DNA of 64,000 nt from positions 1 through 64,000 of the forward strand of contig JBBING010000004.1 of NCBI GenBank assembly GCA_037444005.1. Reading direction: 5' to 3'. Position numbers and translations under genes: made by a program. Of the stretch, positions 16,038-25,453 are shown piece by piece. The notes under the pieces are model-generated. The model was not told the DNA's origin. It ran no database searches and was given only the letters and a program-made list of their open reading frames with translations. Within the stretch, counting starts at the first letter, position 1. Each line of letters opens with the position of its first letter. The DNA comes from DATLZC01 sp037444005. Its GTDB lineage: Bacteria > Chloroflexota > Dehalococcoidia > DSTF01 > JACRBR01.

Positions 16038-16766
16038 GTGACGGCGCTCGCCACTGTCTTCGCTACGACGTTCGCCGTGAGTCTGACGGGCGCGCTCTCG
16101 CCAGGCCCTGTGTTCGCCCTGACCGCCCGCGAGGCCATCCGGCGCGGATTCTGGGCGGGCCCCGCCATCGCGGCGGGTCACGGCCTGCTCGAGCTCGTCG
16201 TGGTCGTCGGCCTCTCGGCCGGCCTGCGCGCCGTGGTCGACGACGACGCCTTCATCGGTCCGGTCGCGCTCTTCGGCGGCGCTGTGCTCCTGTGGATGGG
16301 GATAGAGTTGCTCCGGGCGGCGCCTCGGGCGCGCCTCGAGCTCTCGCGGGAGGCCGCGAGTGCGGTGGAGGCCGGCGAGCCCCGGTGGAGCCGGTCGCTG
16401 GTCGCCGCCGTCACAGGGCGCAACGCGCCGGTTCCGCTCGAGGAGCCGCGGTCGCTTGCGCTCACCATGGCCGCGGCCGGGGTCATCGTGAGCCTGAGCA
16501 ACCCGTACTGGACGCTCTGGTGGGCGAGCATCGGCGCCGATTACTTGCGTCGCGCCCTCGACGCCGGCCCCGGCGGCGTCCCGGTGTTCTACACCGCGCA
16601 CGTGCTCTCGGACGTCCTCTGGCTGACCTTTGTCGCGTTCATCCTCGCGAGCGGACGCCGGCTGGTGACGACGACCCTGTACCGCACCCTGCTCGCGGCG
16701 TTCGGCATCCTCTTGCTGGCGTTGGGAGCCTGGTCCATCGCCACCGGCGTGGGAGCCCTCGCGTAG
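16038..16766 (+). CDS. LysE/RhtB family exporter
   Basis: A 242-residue membrane protein with about six hydrophobic segments. It opens with SLTGALSPGPVFALTAREAIRRGF, the LysE/RhtB signature (GxxPGP and a following charged loop), and has SNPYWTLWW in the middle helix. The family exports amino acids or small metabolites. The GTG at 16038 is chosen because homology begins immediately after it; the same frame stays open for several kilobases upstream by chance. The next gene starts 2 bases after its stop. Substrate unknown. Confidence 0.85.
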   Translation: MTALATVFATTFAVSLTGALSPGPVFALTAREAIRRGFWAGPAIAAGHGLLELVVVVGLSAGLRAVVDDDAFIGPVALFGGAVLLWMGIELLRAAPRARLELSREAASAVEAGEPRWSRSLVAAVTGRNAPVPLEEPRSLALTMAAAGVIVSLSNPYWTLWWASIGADYLRRALDAGPGGVPVFYTAHVLSDVLWLTFVAFILASGRRLVTTTLYRTLLAAFGILLLALGAWSIATGVGALA

Positions 16767-16768
16767 CC

Positions 16769-17134
16769 ATGCCGATCGAAAAGGCGTTCGCCATCGAGGG
16801 AGAGCCCGCCGTCATCTGGGACGCGCTCTGGTGCGACCCGCGTCGCGGAGAACCGGGCACGTTCGAGGTCGAGCGCTCGCAGTGCCCGCACACGCTCGTG
16901 GTGCGAGTGGACATGGGCGGCGGCGTCCCCGCGCGCATCACGTACCGCATCGAGCCGAAAGACGCGTACACAGAGGTCTCGGCCACGCTCGAGCCGTTGA
17001 GCCTGCGGTACAACCTGTACCAGGTGCTGACCCTGGGACGCGTCCGCCTGAACTACGAGATGCTGCTGGTGCAGGGGCTGTCGAACCTGAAGCATACGGT
17101 GGAGGGCAAGCCGCTCCTGGGCCCCGCGGAGTGA
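16769..17134 (+). CDS. SRPBCC (START-like) superfamily protein
   Basis: A 121-residue single-domain protein. The opening IEKAFAIEGEPAVIWDALW and the alternating beta strands that follow (TFEVERSQC, TLVVRVDMGG, ARITYRIEP, TEVSATLEPL), with a long C-terminal helix, match the helix-grip fold of SRPBCC proteins, which bind hydrophobic ligands or cyclise polyketides. No catalytic role can be deduced. It starts directly after the LysE-like stop and ends 10 bases before the convergent Nudix gene. Confidence 0.65.
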   Translation: MPIEKAFAIEGEPAVIWDALWCDPRRGEPGTFEVERSQCPHTLVVRVDMGGGVPARITYRIEPKDAYTEVSATLEPLSLRYNLYQVLTLGRVRLNYEMLLVQGLSNLKHTVEGKPLLGPAE

Positions 17135-17144
17135 CGCGCGCCCG

Positions 17145-17600
17145 CTACGTCCCGGCGATGCGATCCCGCGCTTTGCGCAAGATGTCGCGCTCGCCCTCGA
17201 AGGAGAGCGTGCGCACGGCCTCGTCCACCGGGAACCAGCGCGCGTCGTCGACTTCGTGGTCGTGCCGCTCGGTCGAGCCCGAGACGTACCGCATCAGAAA
17301 GAAGTCGACCTCCTTGTGCACGCGTACGCGTTCTGCGGGGTTCGTGTAGTCGGGACGGACGTACCAGTACTCGATCCTCCCGAGCAGGTCCTCGATCTCG
17401 CCCTCGAGACCCGTCTCCTCGCGAACCTCGCGAAGCGCCGTCTCGGCCGGCGGCTCTCCGTCTTCGACCAGGCCTTTGGGAAGCTGCCAGTGGCGGAAAC
17501 CTTCGGTGGCGATGAGGCAGACTTCGGGCGACCCCGAGGGCGACCGCGGTCCCGTTCGGTAGATGACGCCGCCCGCCGAATACTCCCGCACCGTCCTCAT
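17145..17600 (-). CDS. Nudix hydrolase
   Basis: A 151-residue enzyme that cleaves nucleoside diphosphates linked to another group. The Nudix box is complete (GLVEDGEPPAETALREVREETGL), with the catalytic Glu pair in REVREETG. The LPKGLVEDGE form and the WYVRPDY...VDFFLMRY segment are typical of diadenosine polyphosphate hydrolases, but activity is not certain. Its start overlaps the stop of the upstream Lon-like protease gene (ATGA), so the two are cotranscribed. Confidence 0.9.
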   Translation of the reverse strand: MRTVREYSAGGVIYRTGPRSPSGSPEVCLIATEGFRHWQLPKGLVEDGEPPAETALREVREETGLEGEIEDLLGRIEYWYVRPDYTNPAERVRVHKEVDFFLMRYVSGSTERHDHEVDDARWFPVDEAVRTLSFEGERDILRKARDRIAGT

Positions 17601-20122
17601 GGGCGGCTGGCTTCGCCCGAAGGGTTGTCGGAATCCGAGGGGCGGTCGGGAGGCGCAGCGGCTTTCTCGCCCTCCTTCTTGCCCTCCTCCGCTTCGCCTT
17701 CCTCGCGTCCCTCGGGCCGGCCAGCCTGCTCACGGGCCTTGCGCGCCAGCTCCTCGAGCCGGTCCACGATGCGCCGGTTGAGGGTGCCCTCGGGATACGC
17801 GCCATCGGGGCCCGGCTCGCCCATGGGCATGCCGGTGAGGATCTCCATCCCTTCTTCCACGGTGGAGACGCCCCAGACGTTGAACCGCCCGTCGCGGACC
17901 GCTTCCACGACCTCAGGCTTGAGCATGAGATGCTTGACGTTGTCGCGCGGGAGGATGACGCCCTCCTCGCCCGTCAGGCCGCGGGCCTTGCACACGGCGT
18001 AGAAGCCCTCGACCTTCTCGGCGACGCCGCCCACCGCCTGCACCTGGCCGAGCTGGTTCACCGAGCCCGTCACCGCGAGCCCCTGCTTCAGCGGCACACC
18101 CGACAGCGCCGACAGCAACGCGTACAGCTCCGCCGCGGAAGCGCTATCGCCCTCGACCTCGTCGTACACCTGTTCGAACCCGATGGTCGCCGAGAAGGCG
18201 AGCGTCCGGTCCGCGCCGTACTTCCCGTGCAGGTAGCCGCTGAGGATGGCGAACCCTTTGCTGTGGATCTTGCCGCTCATCTGGATCTCGCGTTCGATGT
18301 TGACCACGCTGCCGCGTCCCAGCGAGACCCTGGCGGTGATGCGGCTCGGCCGCCCGAAGCGGTAATCGCCCAGGTCGTACACCGAAATGCCATTGACCTG
18401 CCCCACCTTCGCGCCGGCCGTGTCGATGAGGATGGTGCCGTCATCGATGAGCTCCTGAATGCGCTCCTCGATGAGATTCGAGCGGTACACCTTCTGCTCG
18501 ATGGCCTGCCGGACGTGCTCGCCCAGCACCACGTCGCTGCCGGCGCGAGCAGCCCAGTAATCCGCCTCGACCAGCAGGTCGGCGATATCGATGAAGCGCG
18601 TCGACAGCTTGTGCTGGTGCTCGACGAGCCGCGAACCGTATTCGATGAGCTCGGCGACGGCGGTTTTGTGGAACGGACGCAGCCCCAGCTCGCGGGTCCG
18701 GTTGGAGATGAAGGCCGCGTACTGCCGTTCGTTTTCGGGCGTGCGATCCATATCGAGCCCGAAGTCGGACTTCACCTTGAACAGCTTGCGGAAGTCTTCG
18801 TCCACAGCGAACAGGAGGTGATAGATCGTCGGGTTGCCGACCATCACCACCTTCACGTCGACGGGCACAGGCTCGGGGGCCAGGCTGGCCGACGGCACGG
18901 CGACGAACTGCTCGCCCAGGTTCTCGATCCGCGCCTCCCGGCTCCGCAGCGTGCGCTTCAGCGCGTCCCACGCCATGAAGCTCGTCAGTAGGTCGAACGC
19001 CTGCACGACGAGGAAGCCGCCGTTCGCCCGGTGGATTGCGCCCGACCGGATCTGCATGTGGTCGGTGACCATGGCGCCGAGCTGCGCCCGGTACTCCACC
19101 CGTCCGAACAGGTTGTAGTACGTGGGGCTGTTTTCGATGACCACCGGCGCCCCTTTGAGGTGGTCGTTACTGACGATGACGTTCACCTGGTACCGCGCCG
19201 TCACCGATTCGACGGTCGGCCGACCGAGGGGGAAGGGGAGAATAGGCTGCTGCTCCTGGGGACGGAACACTTCGAGGTGCTGGATGATGTCGTCCAGCAG
19301 GTGGTCGTAGAACGCCTGCACCCGCTCGATGCCGGCGAACTGCTCCCGCGCCTCCTGCACCAGCGGCTCCAAAACGAAGCGCGCGACCTGCCGGTCGAGC
19401 TCCTCCAGTTTCGCCCGCGCCTCCTTTTCGAGCCGCCGACCTTGGAGCACGGTCGCGTTGATGTGCGACTCCAGGTGTTCGCCGACCTCCTGGATGCGCT
19501 TGCGGAGCTCCTCCGGGAGTTGCTCGAACTCCTCCCGGGTCATCGGACGGTTGTCCACCAGCGGGACGGCGGCGATGCCGACGGGCGTCGCATTGATCCC
19601 GAACCCGAGCCGCTTGGCCTCCGCCTCCAGCGCCGCGAACAGCTCGTCCCGCTGGCGCTGGAACTCCTTCGACAGCTCTTCGCGCCGCTGGTTGTACGCG
19701 TCCGACTCGAACGCCCGGGGGATCTCGCGCTTGCAGTCCTCGACCAGCTTTTCGGTGACGGCGGCGAACTTGCGGCCGTGTCCCGCGGGCAGCGCGATAG
19801 CCTGGGGCCGCTGCGGATCGTGGAAGTTGTGCACGTAGCACAGGTCCGGGGGGACCGGCCGGGTCGCCGCCAGCCGCTCGAGGTACGACCGCAGCGCGGT
19901 GTTCCGCCCGGTGCCCGGATAGCCGGCCACGTACAGGTTGTAGCCCGGCGCCTTGACGTTGAGAGCGAACTCGATGGCCTGGATCGCGCGGTCCTGGCCG
20001 ACCGTCCCTTCGAGCGGCGGAACCTCGGCTGTCGTCTCGAACCCGAGGCTGTCAGGGTCGCAGGTTCTTCTGAGATCCTCGGGAGGGACTCGCAGGCTGA
20101 TGGGGGCTTCGACGGTCGTCAT
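17597..20122 (-). CDS. Lon-like ATP-dependent protease (AAA_32 family, S16)
   Basis: An 841-residue protein with an N-terminal AAA_32 ATPase region interrupted by a long coiled-coil insertion (about residues 140-290) and a C-terminal Lon protease domain. The catalytic dyad is Ser660 (EGDSASAAE) and Lys703 (GGVAEKVEGF); the spacing of 43 equals that in E. coli Lon. The P-loop reads GYPGTGRNT (67-75) with Arg73 where Lys is usual. The last 60 residues are a charged tail rich in E, K and P. An AAGGAG precedes the ATG. It likely degrades misfolded or regulatory proteins. Confidence 0.9.
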   Translation of the reverse strand: MTTVEAPISLRVPPEDLRRTCDPDSLGFETTAEVPPLEGTVGQDRAIQAIEFALNVKAPGYNLYVAGYPGTGRNTALRSYLERLAATRPVPPDLCYVHNFHDPQRPQAIALPAGHGRKFAAVTEKLVEDCKREIPRAFESDAYNQRREELSKEFQRQRDELFAALEAEAKRLGFGINATPVGIAAVPLVDNRPMTREEFEQLPEELRKRIQEVGEHLESHINATVLQGRRLEKEARAKLEELDRQVARFVLEPLVQEAREQFAGIERVQAFYDHLLDDIIQHLEVFRPQEQQPILPFPLGRPTVESVTARYQVNVIVSNDHLKGAPVVIENSPTYYNLFGRVEYRAQLGAMVTDHMQIRSGAIHRANGGFLVVQAFDLLTSFMAWDALKRTLRSREARIENLGEQFVAVPSASLAPEPVPVDVKVVMVGNPTIYHLLFAVDEDFRKLFKVKSDFGLDMDRTPENERQYAAFISNRTRELGLRPFHKTAVAELIEYGSRLVEHQHKLSTRFIDIADLLVEADYWAARAGSDVVLGEHVRQAIEQKVYRSNLIEERIQELIDDGTILIDTAGAKVGQVNGISVYDLGDYRFGRPSRITARVSLGRGSVVNIEREIQMSGKIHSKGFAILSGYLHGKYGADRTLAFSATIGFEQVYDEVEGDSASAAELYALLSALSGVPLKQGLAVTGSVNQLGQVQAVGGVAEKVEGFYAVCKARGLTGEEGVILPRDNVKHLMLKPEVVEAVRDGRFNVWGVSTVEEGMEILTGMPMGEPGPDGAYPEGTLNRRIVDRLEELARKAREQAGRPEGREEGEAEEGKKEGEKAAAPPDRPSDSDNPSGEASRP

Positions 20123-20155
20123 TCGAGCGCTCTCCTTCCCTGGAACGCTGTCATC

Positions 20156-20866
20156 CTACCCCATCGAAGTCGGGGGAGCATCCGCCGGTCCCGCTCGCGC
20201 CCACACGGCGATGGTCATGGCCGAGACGACGCTCCAGTGGAGCCCCACGGCGGCCCCGATGGACCCTGTCCGCCAACGCAACCACGCGAAGATAAGCCCG
20301 CCCACGAACAGGCCCGCCAGCGAGAGCGCCACCCCCAGGGCCATGAGCGCCCTCGCGTCGACGACGCCGCTTTCGGCGACGGTCATGCTCGTGATGGCCG
20401 TGTGCCACAGCGCAAACACGAGCGCCGTCCCCGCGATCGCCGCCCGCTCACCGCCCGCCCTGAGCGCCATCGCGTACAGGACACCTCGGAACACCGCTTC
20501 CTCGAACAGCGCCGTGCCGATGGGTACCCGGACGCCGAGCCGGAGCGCCAGCTCCGGACCCGAAAGCGACGTGATCCCCTTGTTCTCGACGGGCTCGCCG
20601 GTGACCAAAGGCGCCAGCGCGATGAACGCCACCGGGGCCACAGCGAGCGCGAGGCCACCGGCGAAGCCGAGGGCGAACCCGCGCAGCAGGCGCGACGGGC
20701 GCAGGCCGAGCTCATCGAGGCCATAGCCACGCGCTCCCGCCGCCGCGAGGGACAGGGCGAGGAACGCCGCGTTGGCCCAGACCCGCAGGGCTCCCGGCCC
20801 GTCGCCCGACCCGATAATCAGCGAAAAAAGGACGTTGTTGTACGCGAGCAGCGCCGCAGCCGCCAC
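20156..20866 (-). CDS. CPBP family intramembrane metalloprotease
   Basis: A membrane protein with about seven hydrophobic segments and the CPBP motifs TALFEEAVFRGVLY, FALWHTA and GLHWS. The frame is open back to 20965, but that start would overlap gap by 61 bases on the same strand, so GTG 20866, directly before the first hydrophobic segment, is preferred (236 residues); this is uncertain. It is the second CPBP protein in the window, unlike the first in sequence outside the motifs. It lies directly downstream of gap and may be read with it. Confidence 0.78.
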   Translation of the reverse strand: MAAAALLAYNNVLFSLIIGSGDGPGALRVWANAAFLALSLAAAGARGYGLDELGLRPSRLLRGFALGFAGGLALAVAPVAFIALAPLVTGEPVENKGITSLSGPELALRLGVRVPIGTALFEEAVFRGVLYAMALRAGGERAAIAGTALVFALWHTAITSMTVAESGVVDARALMALGVALSLAGLFVGGLIFAWLRWRTGSIGAAVGLHWSVVSAMTIAVWARAGPADAPPTSMG

Positions 20867-20904
20867 CGACGCGTCGGCGATGGCGGAGCGGCGCGAACCG
20901 CGCG

Positions 20905-21918
<1,014 letters not shown>

Positions 21919-21986
21919 CGATGTCCTCCCGACGTGTGTACAGCGAATGGCCCGGGGTTACAGCCGTCATTGCACGATGGCGCCGG

Positions 21987-22304
21987 CTAACGCTTGAGCC
22001 TGACCGCCGTGCCCGCGGCCGTCACCATGAGCATGGAACCGCCCACGGTCTCGTAGTCGATGTCTACGCCCACGACTGCGTCGGCGCCGAGCTCCCGCGC
22101 CTGGGCTGACATCTCCTCGAGCGCCGTGTCTCGGGCCTTGCGGAGCTCCTTCTCGTAGCCGGCCGCGCGGCCCCCGATGATGTTGCGCACCTGCGCGCCA
22201 ATGTCCCGAAAGATGTTCGCGCCGAGAAGCGTCTCCCCCGCCACGACGCCGAGATACGCCTCGATCTCGGCCCCATCGACGGTGTTGGTGGTGGTGATGA
22301 TCAT
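21987..22304 (-). CDS. YbjQ / DUF74 family protein
   Basis: A 105-residue protein: TTTNTVDGAEIEAYLGVVAGE, then GGRAAGYEKELRKARDTALEEM, then ADAVVGVDIDYETVG, the full YbjQ-family pattern, sometimes described as a putative heavy-metal-binding domain that forms a pentamer. Its function is not established. A GGGAGG precedes the ATG and a TACACT -10-like box lies near 22345 on the minus strand. It is divergent from the thioredoxin-like gene. Confidence 0.85.
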   Translation of the reverse strand: MIITTTNTVDGAEIEAYLGVVAGETLLGANIFRDIGAQVRNIIGGRAAGYEKELRKARDTALEEMSAQARELGADAVVGVDIDYETVGGSMLMVTAAGTAVRLKR

Positions 22305-22430
22305 ACGCGGTCGCCTCCCGCTCCTCGCCGAAGGATCGACGCCAGTGTACGCTCGCGCTCTTCGCCGCACTAGCCCGGAACGGGAAGCGGGATCACACTC
22401 GGCGATGTCGCCGTGCCGTATGCTACTGAC

Positions 22431-23393
22431 ATGCGCGCGCTGATCGACCCGCGAAGAGCGGTCCCGGCGGCGCTCGTGGCCGGCGCGGCCATCGCCGCCG
22501 CGCTGTGGTTCGGGCTGCGCGAGCGCGAGGGTGGCGGCGTCGCCACCAGTGGCGTCCCCATCGAGCGGGCGCAGCTCCTGGACACGCCCGCGGCGCCGGA
22601 CAGCAGCGTCGGCGTCGACATCGGCGCCGTCGCCCGCGACTTCACGGCCATGAGCCCCGACGGCGCGACGCTCCGATTGAGCGACCTGCGCGGTCGGCCG
22701 GTAGCCGTCAACTTCTGGGCGACCTGGTGCACGAGCTGCTTCGCGGAGCTGCCCCTGCTGCGCGATCTCCAGGCGCGCATGGGCGGCCGCGGCGCCTTCG
22801 AGGTCGTCGCCGTCAACACGGGCGAGGGCGTCGACGACGTGCTGCCCTTCCTGCAGCAGCTCGACGCGCCGGACTTCCGCGTGGTCATGGACCCCACGGC
22901 AGCCGTCGCCGACGCGTACGGCGTCTACGGTCTCCCTCTCACCGTCTTCGTCGACGCCGACGGCGTCGTCCGCGCGCGGTACGCCGGCCAACTCGACGAA
23001 GAGCTCGCCGAGCGGTATATCGCGGCCGCCGTCGCCGGCGCCTCGGACCCGGAGACGCCGTTCAAGCTCCGCTTCGTAACGCCCGTCGAGACGCGCGAGC
23101 ACGTCCTCGAGGTCTCGGTCGCGGACGCGGGGACGCTCTCGCTCGCTTCCAAGCGCTTTCGCTGTGATGACTCCTACTGCGCGGCCGACGTCGTCGACGC
23201 CATTCGGGCGCTGGATGGCGTCACCCGCGTCGACGCCGACACCGAGGCCGACCCGCCGGCTCTCAGCATCGCCTTCGACGCCACGGCCACCGACGCCGGG
23301 TCCCTGGTGGAGCGCGTGGCCCAGCTTCTGCGGGAGAAGGACGACCCCCTCTATCGTCCGGACGAGCGTCCGCTCGACATCCGCTGGCGGTAG
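22431..23393 (+). CDS. TlpA-like thioredoxin protein with C-terminal HMA-like domain
   Basis: A 320-residue membrane-anchored protein. One N-terminal transmembrane segment (about 11-29) leads to a TlpA/ResA thioredoxin fold with the redox motif WCTSC (Cys100, Cys103) and the cis-Pro loop GLPLTVFV, typical of extracytoplasmic disulfide reduction. After about residue 215 comes an extra domain with RCDDSYC and the pattern VVDAIRALDGVTRVDADTE, which looks like a ferredoxin-like heavy-metal (HMA) domain. The ATG at 22431 is chosen because TATGCT (22419-22424) ends 6 bases before it, implying a leaderless transcript. Confidence 0.82.
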   Translation: MRALIDPRRAVPAALVAGAAIAAALWFGLREREGGGVATSGVPIERAQLLDTPAAPDSSVGVDIGAVARDFTAMSPDGATLRLSDLRGRPVAVNFWATWCTSCFAELPLLRDLQARMGGRGAFEVVAVNTGEGVDDVLPFLQQLDAPDFRVVMDPTAAVADAYGVYGLPLTVFVDADGVVRARYAGQLDEELAERYIAAAVAGASDPETPFKLRFVTPVETREHVLEVSVADAGTLSLASKRFRCDDSYCAADVVDAIRALDGVTRVDADTEADPPALSIAFDATATDAGSLVERVAQLLREKDDPLYRPDERPLDIRWR

Positions 23394-23459
23394 GCGGCGC
23401 GCGGGAGCCCGCGCCCGTCGTAAGCTAGAAGAGTCCACACGCCAGGGATGGAGGGCGCC

Positions 23460-24851
23460 ATGACCGCCGCTACCCGAATCGAACGAGACTCCATGGGCCC
23501 GATGGAGGTGCCCGCCGACGCCTATTACGGCGCGTCCACCCAACGGGCGGTGCTGAACTTCCCGGTGAGCCGTCTGCGGTTCCAGCGCCGCTTCATCCGG
23601 GCGCTCGGCGCCATCAAGCGCGCCGCCGCGCTGGTCAACGCCGAGCTCGGCCTGCTCGACGGCCGCCTCGCCGACGCCATCGCCCGCGCCGCCGCCGAAG
23701 TGGAGGAAGGACGCTTCGACGACCAGTTCGTCGTCGACATCTTTCAAACCGGCTCCGGGACCTCGACGAACATGAACGCCAACGAGGTCATCGCCAACCG
23801 CGCCGCCGAGCTCCTGGGCCACCCGCGGGGATCGAAGGTGGTGCACCCCAACGACCACGTGAACCGCGGCCAATCCTCGAACGACGTCATCCCGACGGCC
23901 ATCCACGTCTCCTGCCTGCTCGCCATCCGCGAGGAGCTGGAGCCGGCCCTCGAGGAGCTCGCTGCGCGCCTCGAGGAGAAATCGCAGGCGTTCTGGCAGG
24001 TCATCAAGACCGGACGCACCCACCTGCAAGACGCGACTCCCATCCGGCTGGGCCAGGAGTTTCTCGGCTACGCGGGGCAGGCCCGGTACGGGCTCCGCCG
24101 GCTCGCCCACGCAAAGGAGGAGCTGGCCGAGGTCGCCCTCGGCGGCACGGCTGTGGGCACCGGCGTAAACACGCACCCGGACTTTGCCCGTCGCGTGTGC
24201 GAGCGGCTGTCCGCGGACCTGGGGATTGCGGTGAGCGAGACGGCCAACCACTTCCAGGCGCAGTCGACGCTGGACGCGGCCGTGGAGGCATCGGGCGTGA
24301 TCCGCACGATCGCCGTGAGCCTGATGAAGATCGCGAACGACATCCGCTGGCTCGCGTCGGGACCGCGGGCCGGGCTGGGCGAGCTGACGATTCCCGAGGT
24401 GCAGCCCGGCTCCTCCATCATGCCGGGCAAGGTCAATCCCGTGATTCCGGAGTCGCTCATCCAGGCGTGCGCGTACGTCATCGGCAACGACACGGCGGTC
24501 GTGCAGTCGGGCCAGTGGGGCTTTTTCGAGCTGAACACGATGATGCCCTTGTGCGGGTACAGCCTCTTGCAGTCCATCGAGGTGCTGGGCGCGGCGACGC
24601 GGAACTTCGCCCGGCAGTGCGTGGCGGGCGTGGAAGCGACGGCCCGCGGCCCCGAGCTCGTCGAGCGCGGGCTGGCCATCGCCACGGGCCTCGCGCCGGT
24701 CATCGGCTACGACGCCGCCGCCGAGATCGCGAAGGAAGCCGCCCGCACCGGCCGCACGATCCGCGAGGTCGCGCTCGAGCGCTCCGGTCTCACGCCGGAG
24801 CAGATCGACCGCGCCCTCGACCCCGTGGCGATGACAGAACCGGGTGCCTGA
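23460..24851 (+). CDS. fumC: Fumarate hydratase, class II
   Basis: Interconverts fumarate and malate in the TCA cycle. The 463-residue protein shows SGTSTNMNANEV, the TGRTHLQDATP loop with the catalytic His and the signature GSSIMPGKVNP (Ser318 is the catalytic base). The ATG at 23460 is preferred over 23448 because GGAGG lies at about 23450-23454. It stands alone among unrelated genes, 21 bases before the VOC gene. Confidence 0.96.
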   Translation: MTAATRIERDSMGPMEVPADAYYGASTQRAVLNFPVSRLRFQRRFIRALGAIKRAAALVNAELGLLDGRLADAIARAAAEVEEGRFDDQFVVDIFQTGSGTSTNMNANEVIANRAAELLGHPRGSKVVHPNDHVNRGQSSNDVIPTAIHVSCLLAIREELEPALEELAARLEEKSQAFWQVIKTGRTHLQDATPIRLGQEFLGYAGQARYGLRRLAHAKEELAEVALGGTAVGTGVNTHPDFARRVCERLSADLGIAVSETANHFQAQSTLDAAVEASGVIRTIAVSLMKIANDIRWLASGPRAGLGELTIPEVQPGSSIMPGKVNPVIPESLIQACAYVIGNDTAVVQSGQWGFFELNTMMPLCGYSLLQSIEVLGAATRNFARQCVAGVEATARGPELVERGLAIATGLAPVIGYDAAAEIAKEAARTGRTIREVALERSGLTPEQIDRALDPVAMTEPGA

Positions 24852-24872
24852 ACGCAGACGGGAGGAGCCGCC

Positions 24873-25364
24873 ATGAACACCCGTATCCCCGTAACCCGCC
24901 TGAATCACGCGGTGCTGTACGTGCGCGACCTCGAGCGGTCGGTCGCGTTCTACGAAACAGTCTTCGGGTTCGAGGAGGTCGCGCGCCGGCCGCCGATGGC
25001 GTTTCTGCGGGCGTCCGGGTCCGCGAACCATCATGACCTCGGCCTGCTCGCGCTCGGGCCGCAGGCGCGGCCGCCCGCGCCCGGCAGCACCGGACTCTAC
25101 CACCTGGCGTGGGAAGTGCCCACCATCGAAGACCTGGCGAGCGCCGCGTCGGTGCTCGCCGAGCTCGGGGCGCTGGTGGGCGCCAGCGATCACGGCGCCA
25201 CGAAGTCGCTCTACGGGCGCGACCCCGATGGGAACGAGTTCGAGGTCATGTGGATGGTCCCCCGCGACCAGTGGGGCGAGTACGAACACGACGCCATCGT
25301 CGCGCCGCTGGACCTGCCGGCGGAGCTGGAGCGCTACGGGAGCCGGCAGGGGCAGCCCTCGTAA
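24873..25364 (+). CDS. VOC family (glyoxalase / extradiol dioxygenase-like) protein
   Basis: A 163-residue vicinal-oxygen-chelate protein of two beta-alpha-beta-beta-beta modules. Likely metal ligands are His in RLNHAVLYVRDL, His in YHLAWEV and Glu in DPDGNEFEVMW, the positions used by extradiol dioxygenases and glyoxalases. The substrate is unknown. GGAGG lies 7 bases before the ATG. It is probably cotranscribed with fumC; the CoA-transferase gene that follows has its own promoter-like TATACT at 25393. Confidence 0.85.
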   Translation: MNTRIPVTRLNHAVLYVRDLERSVAFYETVFGFEEVARRPPMAFLRASGSANHHDLGLLALGPQARPPAPGSTGLYHLAWEVPTIEDLASAASVLAELGALVGASDHGATKSLYGRDPDGNEFEVMWMVPRDQWGEYEHDAIVAPLDLPAELERYGSRQGQPS

Positions 25365-25392
25365 CCGCTCTTCACCGCTGGCGCGCGTGCAC

Positions 25393-25398
25393 TATACT
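25393..25398 (+). promoter_or_regulatory. -10 box of the CoA-transferase gene
   Basis: TATACT, 55 bases before the start codon, in an otherwise GC-rich gap. A weak -35 (CTTCAC, 25370-25375) lies 17 bases upstream. Confidence 0.45.
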
Positions 25399-25453
25399 AG
25401 TGGCCATTCGAAGTCCGGCCGCGAACGTGCCGGCGACGCCGGAGGGCGAGCGA

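Noticed and set aside
10743..16766. A 2007-codon open frame on the plus strand.
   Set aside because: It runs antisense through three well-supported minus-strand genes; its Arg/Pro/Ala-rich translation is typical of GC-rich shadow frames. Only the last 243 codons (LysE-like, from 16038) are real.
21987..25289. A 1100-codon minus-strand open frame.
   Set aside because: It is antisense to the TlpA-like, fumC and VOC genes. Only the final part from 22304 (YbjQ family) is a gene.
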